NCBI GenBank assembly: GCA_028288085.1
Contig: JAQBOK010000147.1
Span: 1-58,677 of the forward strand
Source of the DNA: Mucilaginibacter sp.
GTDB taxonomy: Bacteria > Bacteroidota > Bacteroidia > Sphingobacteriales > Sphingobacteriaceae
Direction: 5' to 3'
DNA length: 58,677 bases
Shown here: positions 50,768 through 58,677 of the stretch, piece by piece
How the letters are laid out: each line of letters begins with the position of its first letter
Numbering within the stretch: the first letter of the stretch is position 1
Notes under the pieces: generated by a model
What the model was told of the DNA's origin: nothing
Seen by the model: the letters and a program-made list of their open reading frames with translations, nothing else
The model's database searches: none
Translations under genes and position numbers: made by a program

Positions 50768-52585
50768 TTATAATCCCTTCTCTATCGCCTCATACACCAC
50801 ATTCTGTATCCGCGGCCTGATGCGAAGACTTGACAGCTTATCAGAAACCTTTGGGTTCACCCTATTTGATAAAAATACATAAACCAGGTTGTATTTAGGG
50901 TCAACCCAAATGCAGGTGCCGGTATAACCTGTATGTCCGTATGTTTGCGGCGAAGCCAATTCTGACGGGTAATGATGATCGACTATTGGATCCCAGCGGT
51001 CAAAACCCAGTCCACGGCGGCTTACATCTGATTGTTTAGCGGTGAACTGGTCAACCGTTTGGGTTTTAAAGTACTCATCGCCACCGTATGTGCCCCCGTT
51101 AAGCAACATCTGGTAAAGTATAGCCATATCATTTGCACTTGCGAATAGGCCCGCATTGCCCGAAACGCCACCTAACAAAGCTGCGGTAGGATCGTGAACA
51201 TAACCATCCAGCAAACTATGCCTAAATACCTCGTCGTTTTCTGTGGGTACTATCTGGTCACGGGAAAACCTTTTATATGGTAAAAATCCAGCGGTTTGCA
51301 TACCGAGTGGCGCATAAAAATTTTGATGCAAATACATGTTAAGCGGTGTTGACGTAACGGTTTCCAATATTTCTTTCATAATGACCATACTCAGGTCGCT
51401 GTATACATATTGTCCGCGTGTTTTTAATGGCGAATTAAGTATATCGGGCCACATTACATCCTTAAAATAGTCCTTCCTCAAGTAAAAATGGTCAGATACC
51501 TTGATAGGATAAATCGCTGAGGAATCTATGCTGATATCAGTTGGCTTTAGCTTTTCGTAAGTTTGTATATCTGGTATTAAACCAGCCTGGTGAAGTAAAA
51601 GTTCGCGTATACGCACATCCTTCTTATTACTGTTGCGAGCCAGCGAGAGGTAAGTGCCCATTGTCGAATCGAGATTTATCCGTCCTTCTTCCGTCAGCCG
51701 CATTGTTTCCATCGTAGTGGCTGATACCTTGGTTACTGATGCCATATCAAAAATATCAGTGACCCTTTCAGGGATAGCTTTATCATAAGTGTGATATCCA
51801 TATGCCTTGTTAAAGATAACTTTCCCATCCTTGGCAACCAGCACTACGCACCCTGGCGTAGCCTGATCAAACATAGCTTCATAAGCCACATTGTCTATAG
51901 CCAAAAGGTTGTTTGAATTGATGCCTGCATCTTCTGGCACTGTGTACTGTAATCGTGTTTTAACCGTAATAAAACCTGTATTTACACGATATTTTGACGA
52001 TACGGTCCGACTAAGGTTCTGGGTAATAGGCACGCCGCCAAATATTGCCTGCGCACTGTAATAGGCTGAAACAGGCGAAGAACGTTCAGCCAATATAATT
52101 GGCGCATTGATATTGTCAAATTTTGCCAATGAGTTACCATTGCCAAAAAACGCTATGACCAGGTTTTTAGCTACACGGTTATCATTAATAAAGCTGATGA
52201 TCTGTGGATTGGCAAGGTCGGCATCTGTCAACTGAACGATAAGGGTATTATACAACTTGGTATCAAAGTCTAGTACACCGGGACCTTTCATGCCCACATA
52301 CTCCATACCGTTGAAAGACTTTATTTGGCTATACTTATTTAAAAGGCTGTCGAATCCTGCTGCATAAGGGTAAGAAAAGTGAATACTGGCAATGGTCAAC
52401 TCGCTCAGCGCTTTAAGCGGGACCAAGCCCTGCCCGTTGTTTAGTAATACAGTAGCTTTTTCAACAAGTTTTTCTTCATTTACATAGGCTTTACCAAAAA
52501 AGGGGGGATTTTGCGCGCAGGCTGATTGAACTAAAATGAATCCTGAAAGGATGATAACACAAAATCGCCACTTATTTTTTCTCAT
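50768..52585 (-). CDS. Secreted serine hydrolase (beta-lactamase fold) with GH3-C-like N-terminal domain
   Basis: 605 residues with a signal peptide ('RFCVIILSGFILVQSACAQ'). Residues ~35-210 resemble the C-terminal domain of glycoside hydrolase family 3 ('VEKATVLLNNGQGLVPLKAL', then 'TLIVQLTDADLANPQIISFI', 'NLVIAFFGNGNSLAKF'). Residues ~225-600 are a class C beta-lactamase-like hydrolase: SxxK in 'IFDMASVTKVSATTM', Tyr-x-Asp/Asn box 'YVYSDLSMVIMKEIL', and 'YGHTGYTGTCIWVDP' as the third box. In Bacteroidota a ~1000-residue GH3-serine hydrolase fusion is known; here the catalytic GH3 barrel is absent. Start ATG 52585, inside the end of the upstream amidohydrolase gene (14-base overlap), so the two are coupled. 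Confidence 0.85.
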   Translation of the reverse strand: MRKNKWRFCVIILSGFILVQSACAQNPPFFGKAYVNEEKLVEKATVLLNNGQGLVPLKALSELTIASIHFSYPYAAGFDSLLNKYSQIKSFNGMEYVGMKGPGVLDFDTKLYNTLIVQLTDADLANPQIISFINDNRVAKNLVIAFFGNGNSLAKFDNINAPIILAERSSPVSAYYSAQAIFGGVPITQNLSRTVSSKYRVNTGFITVKTRLQYTVPEDAGINSNNLLAIDNVAYEAMFDQATPGCVVLVAKDGKVIFNKAYGYHTYDKAIPERVTDIFDMASVTKVSATTMETMRLTEEGRINLDSTMGTYLSLARNSNKKDVRIRELLLHQAGLIPDIQTYEKLKPTDISIDSSAIYPIKVSDHFYLRKDYFKDVMWPDILNSPLKTRGQYVYSDLSMVIMKEILETVTSTPLNMYLHQNFYAPLGMQTAGFLPYKRFSRDQIVPTENDEVFRHSLLDGYVHDPTAALLGGVSGNAGLFASANDMAILYQMLLNGGTYGGDEYFKTQTVDQFTAKQSDVSRRGLGFDRWDPIVDHHYPSELASPQTYGHTGYTGTCIWVDPKYNLVYVFLSNRVNPKVSDKLSSLRIRPRIQNVVYEAIEKGL

Positions 52586-54203
52586 ATACTTTTTCTCCGT
52601 TAACATAGGTTTTTAATACTTTAACTCCAGGCAGCTCCGCCCCTCTTATCTTCATTATGTCTTTATCCAGTATCACAAAATCAGCGTATTTTCCTGGTTC
52701 AATACTTCCCTTCTCCTTCTCTTCAAAATTGGCTTTAGCAGCCCATATGGTCATGCCTTGCAACGCTTGTTTGCGGCTTAGCGCATTTTTAGGTTGAAAT
52801 CCGCCATCAGGGTTGCCTTTCAGGTCCTTACGTTCAACTGCTGCGTAATAGGTATATATGGGGTTAATATTCTCAACAGGAAAATCTGTCCCCAGGGGTA
52901 GCCAGCCATTTTGATCAAGTAATTGTTTATAGGCATAGGCCGTTTTTAAACGCTTTTCGCCCAGGCGGGTTACCGCCCAATGCATATCAGATGTGGCGTG
53001 CGTTGGCTGCACAGACGGGATAATACTATAATCGCCAAAATAATGAATATCATCCGGCGATAACACTTGTGCATGTTCAATGCGCCAGCGCCGGTCGTTT
53101 TTACCCTTTAAAACACTTGCGTAAATTTTCAGTATCACCCTGTTAGCCGAGTCGCCAATTGCATGTGTGCACATCTGGAAACCTTTGTCTGCTATCTTTT
53201 TGGCCACCTCTTCAAAATGAGCCTGGCTGCTCAGCAAAAAGCCCCTCCAGTTTTTCTGATCGTTATAGGGCTGCAACAAACATGCCCCCCTTGAACCCAG
53301 CGCGCCATCGGCATATACCTTAAACGAGCGCACATCTAACCCGGGTGTTTTAAACACGCCCCGTTTAAACAGGTAATCATAATTTTCCTGCCGGTCTGAT
53401 AGCATTACATACATGCGTATTTTAAGATCTCCTTTATGCTGCAATTGTGCAATGGTATTTACCATAGTATAGTTTAAGCCGCAATCAGAAACAGTGGTTA
53501 AGCCATCTGCAAAACAATTGCGCTGTGCATATAAAAATGCCGATTGTGTAATTTGGTCGGTAGGCTCGGGTATCTTCCGGGTTACAATGCCTACGGCATT
53601 ATCAACCAATATGCCCGTAAGTTTTCCTTTTATGGTTTCTATTTCTCCGCCAGAAATTGTTTGGCCGGGTTTTACGCCAGCTATATTTAACGCTGCCTGG
53701 TTAGCAATGGCGGCATGCCCGTCAATACGGGTTAATATTACCGGCCTCACTGGAAACAGTGAATCAAGTTTCGATTTGTTTGGGAACTGCCTTAGTTTCC
53801 AGTTATTCTGATCCCAGCCTCTCCCAATAATCCATCCCTCCGTGTTTCGCCTGGCGTAAGTATTTACAGAATCTACAATCTGTTCCCAGCTTTTTGAATC
53901 ATCCAGGTTAATCTCCTGTAAACTTAACCCGTATTCATAAAAATGAGAATGCGCGTCTATAAAGCCCGGATAAACAGCTTTTCCCTCTGCATCAATAACG
54001 TCACGTGTTTTATATATATTTTCTAAGGAATCGGCCTTGCCAACGGCAATTATTTTACCCCCCTTTACAACGAATGCTTCAGCCGTAGAGAAATTATTAT
54101 CAACAGTGTAAACCACTGCATTTTTTACTAAAAGATCGGCATTAAAATCCTGTTGTTTACAGGCAACCGCCGCAAACAGCAGCAAAGGCAAAAATTTTCT
54201 CAT
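52572..54203 (-). CDS. YtcJ-like amidohydrolase, lipoprotein
   Basis: 543-residue metal-dependent amidohydrolase. The N-terminus 'MRKFLPLLLFAAVAC' is a lipoprotein signal (Cys15). Metal-site motifs: 'YPGFIDAHSHFYEYGLSL' (~79-96), 'GWIIGRGWDQNNWK' (typical of YtcJ), 'YADGALGSRGACLLQPY' (~297-313), 'FQMCTHAIGDSANRVIL' (~344-360), 'RIEHAQVLSPDD' (~380-391) and 'LPLGTDFPVENINPIYTYYA' (~438-457). These enzymes act on N-acyl amino acids or similar amides; substrate unknown. It is the first gene of a unit with the serine hydrolase, suggesting a shared peptide or amide substrate in the envelope. Stop overlaps the serine-hydrolase start. Confidence 0.9.
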   Translation of the reverse strand: MRKFLPLLLFAAVACKQQDFNADLLVKNAVVYTVDNNFSTAEAFVVKGGKIIAVGKADSLENIYKTRDVIDAEGKAVYPGFIDAHSHFYEYGLSLQEINLDDSKSWEQIVDSVNTYARRNTEGWIIGRGWDQNNWKLRQFPNKSKLDSLFPVRPVILTRIDGHAAIANQAALNIAGVKPGQTISGGEIETIKGKLTGILVDNAVGIVTRKIPEPTDQITQSAFLYAQRNCFADGLTTVSDCGLNYTMVNTIAQLQHKGDLKIRMYVMLSDRQENYDYLFKRGVFKTPGLDVRSFKVYADGALGSRGACLLQPYNDQKNWRGFLLSSQAHFEEVAKKIADKGFQMCTHAIGDSANRVILKIYASVLKGKNDRRWRIEHAQVLSPDDIHYFGDYSIIPSVQPTHATSDMHWAVTRLGEKRLKTAYAYKQLLDQNGWLPLGTDFPVENINPIYTYYAAVERKDLKGNPDGGFQPKNALSRKQALQGMTIWAAKANFEEKEKGSIEPGKYADFVILDKDIMKIRGAELPGVKVLKTYVNGEKVYEKK

Positions 54204-54441
54204 AGGTAACAGGTAGTTAAACTATATACAAGTATCTAAATATTAAGTTATAGCGACAAATTCTTAATTATAAGTAGTTGAAGCACATTGCAAATAAATT
54301 GTCACTGTTTCGATTTGTCACAGAATTCAAATAATGAACGACTTATATTAACATAATACATATACAACTATCAAAAGATAAAGTTATGCCATCAAATATT
54401 TAATTTAGCATCGAAAACGAAATTGAAGGGAAATTTATTAA

Positions 54442-56301
54442 ATGCCAGATATAATCCAGCTTTTACCTGATTCCGTTGCTAACCAGATAGCTGCGGGTGA
54501 AGTAGTGCAGCGACCTGCATCGGCCGTTAAGGAATTGGTTGAAAATGCAATTGATGCCGGGGCCGATAAAATTCAGCTTATACTTAAAGATTCAGGAAAA
54601 TCGCTGATACAGGTGATAGATAACGGATGCGGAATGAGTGTTACGGATGCCCGTATGAGTTTTGAGCGGCATGCCACCTCCAAAATACGTAAGGCCGAAG
54701 ACCTGTTTGCAATCCTTACCATGGGTTTCAGAGGCGAAGCCATGGCGTCTATCGCCGCGATAGCACAAGTAGAATTAAAAACACGCCGGCATGAAGATGA
54801 GTTGGGCACCTGCATTACTATTGAGGGATCTGAAGTTTTAAATCAGGAAGCCTGTTCTGCTAATCCCGGGACAGCCATATCGGTTAAAAATTTATTTTAT
54901 AATACTCCCGCCCGGCGTAACTTTTTAAAAAGCAACCCGGTTGAGATGCGTCATATTGTGGATGAATTTCAGCGTATAGCGTTGGCTAACCCAACTGTAT
55001 TTTTCACACTGCATCACGACGGGCAGGAGGTTTATCATTTACCTGCTACCGTGCTTAAACAACGTATTGTTCACCTGTTTGGCAACAATTATAACCAGCG
55101 CCTGGTACCGGTGGAGGAAGATACTTCTATTATCAAACTGCATGGGTATATAGGTAAACCGGAGTTTGCCCGTAAAACCCGCGGCGAGCAGTTCTTTTTT
55201 GTGAACAACCGCTTTATACGCGATAATTATCTGAACCACGCTGTGTTAACAGCTTTTGCGGAGCTGTTGCCCGATGAGAGCTATCCCTTATATGTGCTGT
55301 TTATTGATATAGACCCTGCCAAGATCGACATCAACGTACACCCTACCAAAACGGAAATAAAGTACCAGGACGAAAGATCTATTTATGCGATCATCCGGTC
55401 GGCAGTTAAACGTTCCCTGGGACGATATAATATTACCCCAAGCCTGGACTTTGACCAGGAAAACAGCATTGAACACCTGGTAACGTTGAAGCCTTTGGAG
55501 CAAATAGTGCAGCCAACTATTTCTTTTAATCCTGATTTTAACCCCTTTGCCCCCGAAGTGCGAAAAGCAGACCGGGAAATATCATTTCTGCGGAGTACTG
55601 ACGAGCAAAGAAAAACAGCTATCCCGCAAAACTGGGACACCCTTTACGAGATCAGCAAAAAGGAGCCCTTTACCCAGCAGGAAATGCACGCCGGGAAAAT
55701 GATAGCTGTTGAGGAGCAGGAAGTGAGCAAGTCAAGCGAGCGCCAGCTGTTCCAGATACACAACCGGTTTATTCTATCGCAAATTAAATCGGGGTTTATG
55801 CTTATAGGCCAGCAGGCCGCGCATGAACGTATCTTATACGAACGCTTTCTGCAGCAGCTCGAAAATCATTCGGGCGTTAGCCAGCAAAGCCTGTTCCCCC
55901 AATCAGTTACTTTTCAAAGCAGCGATTTTGAATTATTAAAGGAATTGCTGCCTGATATCAGGGCACTTGGCTTTGATATACGTGAATTTGGTAAAAACAC
56001 GGTGGTGGTTGAAGGCATCCCGGCCGAATTGAGCAACGTAGCTGAACATGCGCTTTTGGAACATTTGCTGGAGGGCTTTAAAAACAACCTTGCTATTTTA
56101 AAGTTGGATAAACGCGATAATCTGGCCCGGGCCCTTGCGCGCAATGCCGCCATTAAAACCGGCACCAGGCTATCTCTTGAAGAAATGAACTTATTGATAG
56201 ACCAGCTTTTTGCCTGCCAGATGCCAAACCTGGCATTGAACGGAAAACCGGTGATCAGTACTTTTACGTTAAGTGAATTAGCAGAACGATTTGAAAAATA
56301 A
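54442..56301 (+). CDS. mutL: DNA mismatch repair protein MutL
   Basis: GHKL ATPase connecting MutS mismatch recognition to strand removal. N-terminal motifs: 'IAAGEVVQRPASAVKELVEN' (17-36), 'VIDNGCGMS', 'FERHATSKIRKAEDLFAIL', 'TMGFRGEAMASIA' and 'DINVHPTKTEIKYQDE'. 619 residues, normal. The C-terminal dimerisation domain retains the fold ('AAHERILYERFLQQL') but the residues of the latent endonuclease are altered: DQHA is GQQA at 456-459, the Ala-Cys motif reads 'ALARNAAIK' near 564-572, and the usual CPHGRP position reads 'LALNGKP' at 597-603. Two rhomboid genes follow 23 bases later. Confidence 0.96.
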   Translation: MPDIIQLLPDSVANQIAAGEVVQRPASAVKELVENAIDAGADKIQLILKDSGKSLIQVIDNGCGMSVTDARMSFERHATSKIRKAEDLFAILTMGFRGEAMASIAAIAQVELKTRRHEDELGTCITIEGSEVLNQEACSANPGTAISVKNLFYNTPARRNFLKSNPVEMRHIVDEFQRIALANPTVFFTLHHDGQEVYHLPATVLKQRIVHLFGNNYNQRLVPVEEDTSIIKLHGYIGKPEFARKTRGEQFFFVNNRFIRDNYLNHAVLTAFAELLPDESYPLYVLFIDIDPAKIDINVHPTKTEIKYQDERSIYAIIRSAVKRSLGRYNITPSLDFDQENSIEHLVTLKPLEQIVQPTISFNPDFNPFAPEVRKADREISFLRSTDEQRKTAIPQNWDTLYEISKKEPFTQQEMHAGKMIAVEEQEVSKSSERQLFQIHNRFILSQIKSGFMLIGQQAAHERILYERFLQQLENHSGVSQQSLFPQSVTFQSSDFELLKELLPDIRALGFDIREFGKNTVVVEGIPAELSNVAEHALLEHLLEGFKNNLAILKLDKRDNLARALARNAAIKTGTRLSLEEMNLLIDQLFACQMPNLALNGKPVISTFTLSELAERFEK

Positions 56302-56324
56302 ATTATTAGTATTACACTAAATAT

Positions 56325-57038
56325 ATGAACGCATACAGGCAATCACCCTTCGCCAATTTAACACCGGTTGTAAAAAACCTGATTATTATTAATGTCATAT
56401 TTTTTGCCGGTACCTGGATATTACGGACACAAGTTAATTTAGTGGAGTTACTATCAGCGTTTTATTTTAATTCTGAATATTTCCATCCATGGCAAATAAT
56501 CTCTTATATGTTTATGCATGGTGGATTTTGGCATATTGCCTTTAACATGCTTGCATTGTTCTTTTTTGGCCCGACTTTGGAATATACAATGGGGCCTAAA
56601 CGTTTTTTACAATATTATTTTATTACCGGCATTGGAGCTATATTATTGCAATGGTTTGTGCAGGCTATAGAGGTACATAATATAATAGGTGCATTTTACA
56701 CGTATCATGGAGACTTATCGCCGTACGTAGGCAACCCTGATTTTGGCAAACTACAGGAAATTTATTATGGCCCTGTATTAGGTGCATCAGGAGCAATATT
56801 TGGATTGCTGCTTGCTTTTGCGGTATTATTCCCCAATGTTGAATTGATGATCCTGTTTATACCCGTGCCTATTAAAGCAAAATATGCAGTTGCGGGTTAT
56901 ATGGTAATTGAATTAGTATCTGGAGTAGGGCAATTTTCCGGAGATAATGTGGCGCATTTTGCGCATTTAGGTGGAGCGTTATTTGGCTTTATCTTGTTAA
57001 AGACGTGGCGGATGAAAAGCCCGGGCAACTTTTTTTAA
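56325..57038 (+). CDS. Rhomboid-family intramembrane serine protease (first)
   Basis: 237-residue intramembrane protease with six to seven hydrophobic segments. Features: 'YMFMHGGFWHIAFNMLALFF' (the His-x-x-x-Asn loop in segment 2), active Ser in 'VLGASGAIFGLLLAFAVLF' (about residue 155) and catalytic His in 'FAHLGGALFGFILLKTW'. Substrates of bacterial rhomboids are mostly unknown. It overlaps no neighbour but sits 23 bases after mutL and 31 bases before a second rhomboid gene, so it forms one operon with both. Confidence 0.93.
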   Translation: MNAYRQSPFANLTPVVKNLIIINVIFFAGTWILRTQVNLVELLSAFYFNSEYFHPWQIISYMFMHGGFWHIAFNMLALFFFGPTLEYTMGPKRFLQYYFITGIGAILLQWFVQAIEVHNIIGAFYTYHGDLSPYVGNPDFGKLQEIYYGPVLGASGAIFGLLLAFAVLFPNVELMILFIPVPIKAKYAVAGYMVIELVSGVGQFSGDNVAHFAHLGGALFGFILLKTWRMKSPGNFF

Positions 57039-57069
57039 CTATTAAACGTTATCGTTAATATCCATAATT

Positions 57070-57942
57070 ATGAGTACGCTTTGGCAAAATATTCAGTCTA
57101 AAATGCTCAGGTCGGGCAACAGGATCAACCTGTTGATCGGTATTAATGTATTTATTTTTTTAATTGTAAATATCCCCGCTGTATTTGAAAAGCTTTTTTT
57201 TCAGCACGATATTTTGTCAGCCTACGCGCAGGATTATCTTCAGTTACCTTCATACCTGCCAAAGTTACTTACCCGTTTTTGGACCCCCATCACCTACATG
57301 TTTATGCATGCGGGTATTTTTCATATCCTGTTCAATATGCTGTGGCTTTATTGGATGGGGCAAATATTTGAGGAATACCTCGGCGACAAGCGCACCATTG
57401 GATTATACCTTTTAGGCGGATTAACAGGTGCTTTGTTTTTTGTTTTATCCTATAACGCTTTTCCTTTATTTACCAATACCGACGCGGTAATAGGCAGTAC
57501 GGTTGTAGGTGCATCGGCCAGTGTAATGGCCATTATTATCGCTACCGCTACCTTGCTTCCCAATTATAGTATCAGCTTAATGTTTATTGGCTCTGTAAAA
57601 CTGAAGTGGATAGCTGTATTCTATATCATTATTGATTTTTTAGGTGTTGCAGGCCCTAATGCCGGAGGCGAAATTGCCCACTTGGGTGGCGCTTTGTTTG
57701 GCTTTATTTATGTAAAGCAATTACAACGTGGCCACGATTGGATAGGCGCTATCAGTAACATTTTCAAGTCCCGGTCAAAATTAAAGGTCGTAGCCAAAAA
57801 TTCCGATAAAAACTCAAATTCCTTACCGCGACAAGAGGAAATTGACCGTATCTTAGATAAAATTTCCAAATCAGGATATGATAGCCTGAGCAAGCAGGAA
57901 AAAGAGGTGCTATTTCGCGCCAGCAAGGATAATGAAGGCTAA
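57070..57942 (+). CDS. Rhomboid-family intramembrane serine protease (second)
   Basis: 290 residues. The rhomboid core is clear: 'YMFMHAGIFHILFNMLWLYW', Ser in 'VVGASASVMAIIIATATLLP', and His in 'IAHLGGALFGFIYVKQLQRG'. The usual GxSG reads Gly-Ala-Ser-Ala here, with the catalytic Ser kept. The cytoplasmic C-terminal tail (~215-290) ends in 'EEIDRILDKISKSGYDSLSK' and 'EKEVLFRASKDN', a helical motif commonly attached to Bacteroidota rhomboids. The end overlaps the start of the next gene by 11 bases. Confidence 0.92.
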   Translation: MSTLWQNIQSKMLRSGNRINLLIGINVFIFLIVNIPAVFEKLFFQHDILSAYAQDYLQLPSYLPKLLTRFWTPITYMFMHAGIFHILFNMLWLYWMGQIFEEYLGDKRTIGLYLLGGLTGALFFVLSYNAFPLFTNTDAVIGSTVVGASASVMAIIIATATLLPNYSISLMFIGSVKLKWIAVFYIIIDFLGVAGPNAGGEIAHLGGALFGFIYVKQLQRGHDWIGAISNIFKSRSKLKVVAKNSDKNSNSLPRQEEIDRILDKISKSGYDSLSKQEKEVLFRASKDNEG

Positions 57943-58677
57943 AAAACAGCTAAACTTTATTGATAAATTATTTCTCTGGATAAATGTCTTCCTGTGCATT
58001 GCCCTGCTGCTAAGTTACCTTGCCCCCATAACCAACCCAACCAAATTCTGGGTAATCGCTTTTTTTGGCCTGGCCTACCCCTTGCTGCTATTAGGTAATT
58101 TACTATTCATAATTTATTGGCTGCTCCGTAAAAGTATATGGGTATTGCTGTCAGTAATTTGTATCGGCATTGGATGGAACGTGGTGAATAAGAATATAGG
58201 GCTCCGGTTTTCTTCCACGGCAAGCTTTGCAACCGGGGTAAATAAGCTAAGAATAATGACCTATAACGTTCATAATTTTAAACGTTACGGGTCAAAAAAC
58301 GATATCTCCACCAAACACGAGATATTGCAGATCATCACACAGGAGCAGCCTGATATTATTGGTTTCCAGGAGTTTTATACACGCAGGCACGGGCAATATG
58401 ATATGCTCGATTCTGTTCAAAGGATACTTCATTGTAACAACTATTATTTTGAAGCATTTCGCGCCAACGGCGACGAAGCAATTGGGATGGCCATGTTTTC
58501 GAAGTTCCCCATAGTAGCACATGGGCTCATACAGCTATCGGATAGGTCGAGCGAAAATCAATGCCTTTATATTGATGTTAAAAAAGGGGCGCAAATATTA
58601 CGGGTTTATAGCCTGCATTTGCAGTCCATCCGTTTTGATCCCGACGACTACCGTTATCTAAACAGTGTTTCGAAGGA
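57932..58677 (+). CDS. Endonuclease/exonuclease/phosphatase family protein, membrane-anchored (partial)
   Basis: The start ATG (57932-57934) overlaps the end of the second rhomboid gene and the frame is open to the right edge (248 codons seen). The first ~90 residues have three hydrophobic segments ('LFLWINVFLCIALLLSYLA', 'FWVIAFFGLAYPLLLLGNLL', 'IWVLLSVICIGIGWNVV'). From residue ~107 the EEP fold begins: 'LRIMTYNVHNFKRYGSK', 'EQPDIIGFQEFYTRR' (metal-binding Glu), 'FSKFPIVAHGLI' and 'LRVYSLHLQSI'. Members are Mg-dependent phosphodiesterases or nucleases; in Bacteroidota this membrane-anchored form has unknown substrate. The C-terminal half is outside the window. Confidence 0.9.
   Translation, partial: MKAKKQLNFIDKLFLWINVFLCIALLLSYLAPITNPTKFWVIAFFGLAYPLLLLGNLLFIIYWLLRKSIWVLLSVICIGIGWNVVNKNIGLRFSSTASFATGVNKLRIMTYNVHNFKRYGSKNDISTKHEILQIITQEQPDIIGFQEFYTRRHGQYDMLDSVQRILHCNNYYFEAFRANGDEAIGMAMFSKFPIVAHGLIQLSDRSSENQCLYIDVKKGAQILRVYSLHLQSIRFDPDDYRYLNSVSK

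Noticed and set aside
1..58677. Search for tRNA, rRNA, CRISPR arrays, transposases, integrases, phage and defence genes
   Set aside because: No cloverleaf-like segment, regularly spaced repeat, IS end or recombinase motif was seen by eye on either strand. The only tandem repeat is coding (rluB).

Overview
The window is an ordinary housekeeping stretch of chromosome from a member of the Bacteroidota, most likely Sphingobacteriaceae (Mucilaginibacter/Pedobacter-like). The evidence is: AT-rich DNA; start codons without Shine-Dalgarno sequences; many exact copies of the Bacteroidota -7 promoter element TAnnTTTG, some with a TTG 19-20 bases upstream; Bacteroidota-typical families (DUF3109, DUF3108, DUF2480, DUF4834, DUF6427, YfhO, YtxJ); type III pantothenate kinase; and bacillithiol synthesis (BshA). 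No tRNA, rRNA, CRISPR array, transposase, integrase, phage gene or defence cluster was seen.

Layout. Positions 1-5.1 kb: a 7TM AraC regulator, a secreted esterase with C-terminal TPR, and a LytS/LytR-type two-component pair. 5.3-8.2 kb: a DinB protein and a run of small conserved unknowns. 8.4-16.0 kb: a long minus-strand series (glycosyltransferase, DUF6427, PurQ, CoaX, outer-membrane protein, LptC, PpiD) mixing envelope biogenesis with CoA and purine synthesis. 16.0-20.5 kb: a secreted unknown, a gene remnant, an LpxH-like enzyme, a 36-residue membrane microprotein, a second DinB protein, YjjG and Upp. 20.8-27.7 kb: plus-strand uvrB, two small membrane genes, a serine hydrolase and YfhO. 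28-33 kb: minus-strand TatD, AnsA, two sister FKBP isomerases and NrnA. 33-39.7 kb: Ndk, DUF721-RecF, a TPR anchor protein, RibH, a small lipoprotein, YtxJ, LipA and an ECF sigma/anti-sigma pair. 40-50.5 kb: NnrE/D, a decayed small gene, UvrA, a lytic transglycosylase, a repeat-rich pseudouridine synthase, a 6-phosphogluconolactonase, BshA and a VOC protein. 50.7-58.7 kb: a secreted serine hydrolase, an amidohydrolase, MutL, two tandem rhomboids and the start of an endonuclease/exonuclease/phosphatase protein cut by the window end.

How the genes work together. UvrA, UvrB, MutL and RecF represent three DNA-repair pathways but are scattered. BshA and YtxJ point to bacillithiol as the thiol buffer. 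LptC, the outer-membrane protein, PpiD, the two FKBPs, the LpxH-like enzyme and the lytic transglycosylase serve envelope assembly.

I found no clearly new multi-gene system. The points most worth a second look are: a MutL whose endonuclease motifs are all degenerate; a secreted serine hydrolase carrying what looks like a glycoside-hydrolase-3 C-terminal domain without the catalytic barrel; four near-identical 96-bp repeats inside a pseudouridine synthase; a small gene broken by two in-frame stops; two unlisted microproteins; and promoters placed so close to the start codon that the mRNA should be leaderless. All family names come from reading motifs by eye; no database search was possible.
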